From positions 1 to 8,261 of the forward strand of contig JANWVD010000027.1 of assembly GCA_025057715.1 (NCBI GenBank): 8,261 nucleotides of DNA. The letters are read 5' to 3'. Origin of the DNA: Aquificaceae bacterium. GTDB lineage: Bacteria; Aquificota; Aquificia; Aquificales; Aquificaceae. The translations under genes and the position numbers were made by a program. Every line of letters begins with the position of its first letter. Positions within the stretch are counted from its first letter, which is position 1. Under the pieces are notes generated by a model. That model searched no databases, had not been told where the DNA came from, and saw only the letters and a program-made list of their open reading frames with translations. Positions 5,351 to 8,261 of the stretch are shown piece after piece.

Positions 5351-5682
5351 TCCTCGGGTCTACACTTGTTTAAGTTACCAAAGCAATCAGGGCATAGGTC
5401 AAAAAATACCAAAAGCCCAAGACCACCAAGCATCATGTTAACTTGGGTAATTACTAAATTTTCCTGCCTTTGAGGAAGCACCTGGTATTTTTGAAGCCTT
5501 AAACCGCAAGCGGTTTGACCCTCTTCGCTACCAAGTTTGTGAAAAACAAACACCAACCTGCGCGTTCTTCTACATCGCATCCAACGCGGGTCTAAGTCAA
5601 GCATGACAAACTCAAGCTTTGCAGAAGGGTCTAATAGCTTTGCTTTATTTGATAAACTTTCTAATTTTTCGCGAACATCCAT
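5341..5682 (-). CDS. hypothetical cysteine-containing protein
   Basis: I do not recognise this 113-residue protein. It opens with a charged, probably helical segment (MDVREKLESLSNKAKLLDPS), then a mixed region with a basic patch (RWMRCRRTRRLVFVFH, about 33-48). Five cysteines are at 37, 59, 97, 100 and 107. The last three lie in LCPDCFGNLNKC near the C-terminus and could bind a metal or form disulfides; there is no CxxCH haem motif. MMLGGLGLLVFF (83-94) is hydrophobic but short for a membrane span, and no signal peptide is seen. It is probably real: the frame is uninterrupted, it ends exactly in a terminator that works leftward, and it fills the gap between two real genes. Its ATG lies 14 bases from the divergent tldD ATG and has no Shine-Dalgarno site. 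TAAGAT ends 6 bases upstream. A later ATG at residue 27 is possible. Confidence 0.7.
   Translation of the reverse strand: MDVREKLESLSNKAKLLDPSAKLEFVMLDLDPRWMRCRRTRRLVFVFHKLGSEEGQTACGLRLQKYQVLPQRQENLVITQVNMMLGGLGLLVFFDLCPDCFGNLNKCRPEEGA
5501..5516. repeat. inverted repeat inside the hypothetical gene
   Basis: AAACCGC-AA-GCGGTTT has two perfect 7-base arms around a 2-base centre. It lies in coding sequence for the region around C59. It may be a coincidence or a dyad binding site; no second copy was noticed in the window. Confidence 0.5.
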
Positions 5683-5696
5683 TAAATTATCTTACT

Positions 5697-7082
5697 ATGT
5701 TTGAAGAAATCCTTTTTGAAAAGGCTGGATACTTGCTGTCGATACTTCTCTCTGGCGGCGGGGAGTATGCAGAGATTTTTTACGAAAAACAAAAGGTGAT
5801 AAGGCTTGAATATAGAAACTCTAAGCTCGATTCATCAAGCGTTGGCATAGAAGAGGGGGTCAGCTTAAGGCTCATAAAAAATGGAACTACATTTTTCGGC
5901 TTTATAAGCGAGCCAAATTACGAAAGTTTAAAAGAGCTTGCAAGAGGACTCTCTATGTCTTTTGGTCAAGGCGCGGTGGCGCTTGGGCTTAAGCGCCTAA
6001 AGGGAAAGGCAAGCTCGGAAATAAAGCTCTCTGATATTAGCCTAAGAGAGAGGGCTGAAAAATTGAAGTTAGCAAGCGAGTATGCAAAAGAGGGGGGAAT
6101 AAAGCTCGAGGAGGTTTTTGCGGCTTTGACAGACAAATCCAGAAAGATTCTTGTTATAAACTCCCTTGGTGAGATTGCGTCTGACGAGCAAGAGAGAGTG
6201 GCTTTTCGTATTCAAGTGATATCAAAGGACAAAGAGGGGAACTTAAGAAGTGCCTATGAAACCGCCGGGCACACTGGCGGGTTTGAGCTTCTGAAGGATG
6301 ATGTTTTGAAAAATATCTCTCTCTCCGCCGTCAGGCGGGTTTCTAATTTAATAAATGCAAAACCTGCGCCGCTTGGTAGCATGGAGGTGGTTTTATCTGC
6401 AAGCGCGGGCGGGACGATGATTCACGAAGCTGTGGGTCATGGCTTTGAGGCAGACCTTGTTCAAAAGGGGATGTCAATCTATGCAGGGAAGATAGGTCAA
6501 AAGGTTGCAAGCGAGCTTATAAGCGTGGTTGACGATGGAACTCTTGAGGGGAAGAACGGCTCTTATAACATCGATGATGAAGGGGTGCCATCGCAAAGAA
6601 CTGTCCTCATAGATAGAGGGGTCTTGGTCGGATACATGTATGACAGGCTTAGCGCAATAAAAGAATCAAGAAGCTCGACGGGGAATGGAAGAAGGCAAAG
6701 CTATATGCATGTCCCGATGGTTAGGATGAGCAATACCTACATCCTGCCCGGTGAGACGCCGCCGGGGGATATCTTTGCTGGGATAAAGAGAGGTCTTTTT
6801 GTAAAAAAAATGGGCGGTGGGGAGGTAAATACGGTCACTGGTGATTTTGTCTTTGAGGTCACGGAGGGGTATTTAATACAGTCGGGCGAGATTTCATATC
6901 CTGTTAGAAATGCCTTGCTTATCGGGAATGGTCCAAAGGCGCTAATGGATGTTGAGGCAGTAGGGAATGACCTTGGTTGGGCTATAGGTATGTGCGGTAA
7001 GGATGGTCAGGGTGTGCCAGTCGGGGATGCTCAACCGAGCTTAAGGATTCGCTCGATGGTCGTTGGTGGAAGCGATGCTTGA
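5697..7082 (+). CDS. tldD: TldD family zinc metallopeptidase
   Basis: TldD works with TldE/PmbA as a cytoplasmic peptidase that trims unfolded peptides. In E. coli it matures microcin B17 and degrades the CcdA antitoxin. The 461-residue protein has the TldD zinc motif HEAVGH (H243, E244, H248) within GGTMIHEAVGHGFEADL. The third ligand is C433 in GMCGKDGQGVPVGDAQPSL. Other family blocks are GNGRRQSYMHVPMVRMSNT (329-347) and GEVNTVTGDFVFEVTEGYLI (375-394). The frame is open upstream to 5619, but I chose the ATG at 5697 because MFEEIL aligns with the usual N-terminus and the longer form would run through the divergent gene. No Shine-Dalgarno site is present; TAAATT (5683-5688) ends 8 bases before the ATG. 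TldE, its usual partner, is not in the window. dnaJ follows after 32 bases, placing two proteostasis genes together. Confidence 0.96.
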   Translation: MFEEILFEKAGYLLSILLSGGGEYAEIFYEKQKVIRLEYRNSKLDSSSVGIEEGVSLRLIKNGTTFFGFISEPNYESLKELARGLSMSFGQGAVALGLKRLKGKASSEIKLSDISLRERAEKLKLASEYAKEGGIKLEEVFAALTDKSRKILVINSLGEIASDEQERVAFRIQVISKDKEGNLRSAYETAGHTGGFELLKDDVLKNISLSAVRRVSNLINAKPAPLGSMEVVLSASAGGTMIHEAVGHGFEADLVQKGMSIYAGKIGQKVASELISVVDDGTLEGKNGSYNIDDEGVPSQRTVLIDRGVLVGYMYDRLSAIKESRSSTGNGRRQSYMHVPMVRMSNTYILPGETPPGDIFAGIKRGLFVKKMGGGEVNTVTGDFVFEVTEGYLIQSGEISYPVRNALLIGNGPKALMDVEAVGNDLGWAIGMCGKDGQGVPVGDAQPSLRIRSMVVGGSDA

Positions 7083-7106
7083 AAATTGACAATGATATAC
7101 TAAAAT
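7079..7106 (+). promoter_or_regulatory. candidate promoter of dnaJ overlapping the tldD stop codon
   Basis: TTGAAA (7079-7084) includes the tldD TGA. After a 16-base spacer comes TAAAAT (7101-7106). Each hexamer matches five of six consensus positions. Transcription would start close to the A of the dnaJ ATG at 7115, giving a leaderless mRNA, consistent with the missing Shine-Dalgarno site. A perfect TTGACA at 7086-7091 pairs with TATAAA at 7108-7113, but that promoter would start inside the gene. Confidence 0.45.
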
Positions 7107-7114
7107 TTATAAAC

Positions 7115-8248
7115 ATGGCACACTCAACGAAGCGGGACTATTACGAAGTGCTTGGCGTTCCAAGAAATGCCAGCATAGAGGAGATTAAGAAGGCTTACAG
7201 AAGATTAGCAAGGCAATATCATCCGGATTTTAACAAAGACCCAGACGCTCAGGAAAAGTTTAAGGAAATCAACGAGGCTTATCAAGTCCTTTCAGACCCA
7301 GAGAAGCGAAGGCTTTATGACCAATTTGGTCATAGTGCATTTAGCGCAGGCGGGGGTGGTGCCTCTGCTGAGAATGTGCAGGGCTTTGTAGATATATTTG
7401 ACGAGCTTTTAAGGGGCTTTGGCTTTGAGGACATATTTGAGCGTGCGACGCGCTCTAAAAAGCAAGGGTATGGTCCAATTCCGGGTGAAGACATACACCT
7501 TGCGCTCGAGATGGAACTCGAAGAAGCCTTTAGCGGGGTAGTGCGCACCATCCAAGTTTCAAAAGAGGTGCCCTGTGATGTATGTAGGGGCGCTGGCTAT
7601 GATGTTTCAAAAGGTGAAAGGGTTTGTCCAACATGCGGTGGAAGCGGGCAAGTTATATATAGGCAGATGTTTTTAACAATGAGCAAAACTTGCCCAAATT
7701 GCGGGGGTAGCGGACGATTAACAGAGCCTTGTCCAAAATGCGGAAGAAAGGGCACTATTCCGAGCTATGAAGAGGTGAATGTAAAAATCCCAGCTGGGGT
7801 TGACAATAACACAAGAATCATGGTTCAGGGTAAGGGCAACTCAGGAAGGTTTGGCGGAAAGCCCGGCGACCTTATTTTGCATATAAAGCTTCGCGAGCAT
7901 CCAATCTTTGAGAGGCGAGGTAATAATCTCTATGTTGACATAAACCTAAAAATCACCGAGGCAACGCTCGGGACTGAGGTAGAGGTGCCGACGCTTGATT
8001 CAAACCAAGTCAAGGTTAAAATCCCGCCGGGGACTCAAGAAGGGGATACTATAAAACTTGAAGGCAAGGGTATGCCAAAGCTCGACGGCGCTGGCAGGGG
8101 GGATTTGATAGTCAGGGTTCATGTATCTGTGCCGAAGTTTGGTCTTATGGATAAACTCTCCGGGGACGCAGGAAAAGCAAAAAAGCTGCTTGAGGAGCTC
8201 AACGCGCTTTTACCACAACCTGAAAGGGTGAGGAGGCGCATAAAGTGA
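7115..8248 (+). CDS. dnaJ: chaperone protein DnaJ (Hsp40)
   Basis: DnaJ delivers unfolded clients to DnaK and stimulates its ATPase. The 377-residue protein has the full type I layout. The J domain spans 8-72 with the essential HPD at 36-38. A short Gly/Phe-rich linker follows (72-108, FSAGGGGA and LLRGFGFEDIF). The zinc-finger region has four CxxC repeats: C154/C157, C171/C174, C193/C196 and C206/C209. The first three continue as CxxCxGxG and the last reads CPKCGRKG. The C-terminal substrate-binding domains contain VKIPAGVDNNTRI (223-235) and VKIPPGTQEGDTIKLEGKGMP (from 301). The frame could start at a TTG at 7079, but the ATG at 7115 gives the normal MAHSTKRDYYEVLGV N-terminus. No Shine-Dalgarno site is visible. 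dnaK and grpE are not adjacent; tldD lies upstream and a coupled gene follows. Confidence 0.98.
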   Translation: MAHSTKRDYYEVLGVPRNASIEEIKKAYRRLARQYHPDFNKDPDAQEKFKEINEAYQVLSDPEKRRLYDQFGHSAFSAGGGGASAENVQGFVDIFDELLRGFGFEDIFERATRSKKQGYGPIPGEDIHLALEMELEEAFSGVVRTIQVSKEVPCDVCRGAGYDVSKGERVCPTCGGSGQVIYRQMFLTMSKTCPNCGGSGRLTEPCPKCGRKGTIPSYEEVNVKIPAGVDNNTRIMVQGKGNSGRFGGKPGDLILHIKLREHPIFERRGNNLYVDINLKITEATLGTEVEVPTLDSNQVKVKIPPGTQEGDTIKLEGKGMPKLDGAGRGDLIVRVHVSVPKFGLMDKLSGDAGKAKKLLEELNALLPQPERVRRRIK

Positions 8249-8261
8249 AGCAAGAGCGCAT
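8245..8261 (+). CDS. start of an unidentified gene downstream of dnaJ (cut by right edge)
   Basis: A GTG at 8245 overlaps the dnaJ stop as GTGA. It is preceded by a strong AGGAGG site (8231-8236) at 8-base spacing. Only about five codons (Val/Met-Lys-Gln-Glu-Arg) fall in the window, so the product cannot be identified. The overlap and strong site point to translational coupling with dnaJ; a heat-shock regulator would be a natural neighbour, but nothing visible shows it. Confidence 0.6.

Noticed and set aside
5619..7082. 487-residue form of TldD starting at 5619
   Set aside because: The extra 26 residues run through the divergent gene and do not look like TldD; the N-terminus at 5697 fits the family.
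7086..7113. Perfect TTGACA with TATAAA, 16-base spacer, as the dnaJ promoter
   Set aside because: The -10 ends one base before the ATG, so transcription would begin inside the gene and miss the start codon.
7079..7114. TTG start for dnaJ at 7079
   Set aside because: It overlaps the tldD stop, adds 12 residues foreign to the J domain, and lies upstream of the likely transcription start.

Overview
The window most likely comes from a thermophilic bacterium of the Aquificota, family Aquificaceae (Hydrogenobacter/Thermocrinis-like). The strongest clue is the small c-type cytochrome at 5032-5325. From memory, its mature sequence is nearly that of Hydrogenobacter thermophilus cytochrome c-552, including the CMACH haem site, the GVWG segment and the VPMPPQNV Met-ligand loop. 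Frequent AGA/AGG arginine and ATA isoleucine codons, very tight packing and overlapping genes agree with this. No alignment could be run, so genus is not claimed.

Layout. (1) 1-1226, minus strand: the conserved cluster rpsF (S6) - ssb - rpsR (S18) - rplI (L9, running off the left edge), read from a good sigma70-type promoter at 1248-1276. (2) 1277-1712: about 435 bases with no intact gene. The minus strand holds three consecutive short open segments in shifting frames that look like a decayed gene. (3) 1713-4234, plus strand: rbfA, a 30S maturation factor, overlapped by a 741-residue Ski2/Hel308-like DEVH helicase. (4) 4214-4984, minus strand: murI, convergent with the helicase and overlapping its 3' end by 21 bases. 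(5) 5032-5325, plus strand: the periplasmic cytochrome c, followed by a G/C-rich hairpin element that can end transcription from both sides. (6) 5341-5682, minus strand: an unrecognised 113-residue protein with five cysteines. (7) 5697-8248, plus strand: tldD (metallopeptidase) and dnaJ (Hsp40), then the first codons of another gene coupled to dnaJ by a GTGA overlap.

Functionally this is mostly housekeeping: ribosomal proteins and 30S maturation, single-strand DNA binding, cell-wall D-glutamate supply, respiratory electron transfer and protein quality control. I see no CRISPR array, tRNA, rRNA, intact insertion sequence or defence locus.

Points worth a second look are: the Hel308-type helicase joined to rbfA; an SSB whose C-terminal tip does not end in the usual acidic-Pro-Phe; a split between genes with strong Shine-Dalgarno sites (some with the upstream stop codon built into the site) and genes with none but a -10-like hexamer 6-9 bases before the start (rbfA, tldD, dnaJ); the Cys-rich unknown protein; and the decayed region upstream of rpsF. 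No convincing new multi-gene system is present.
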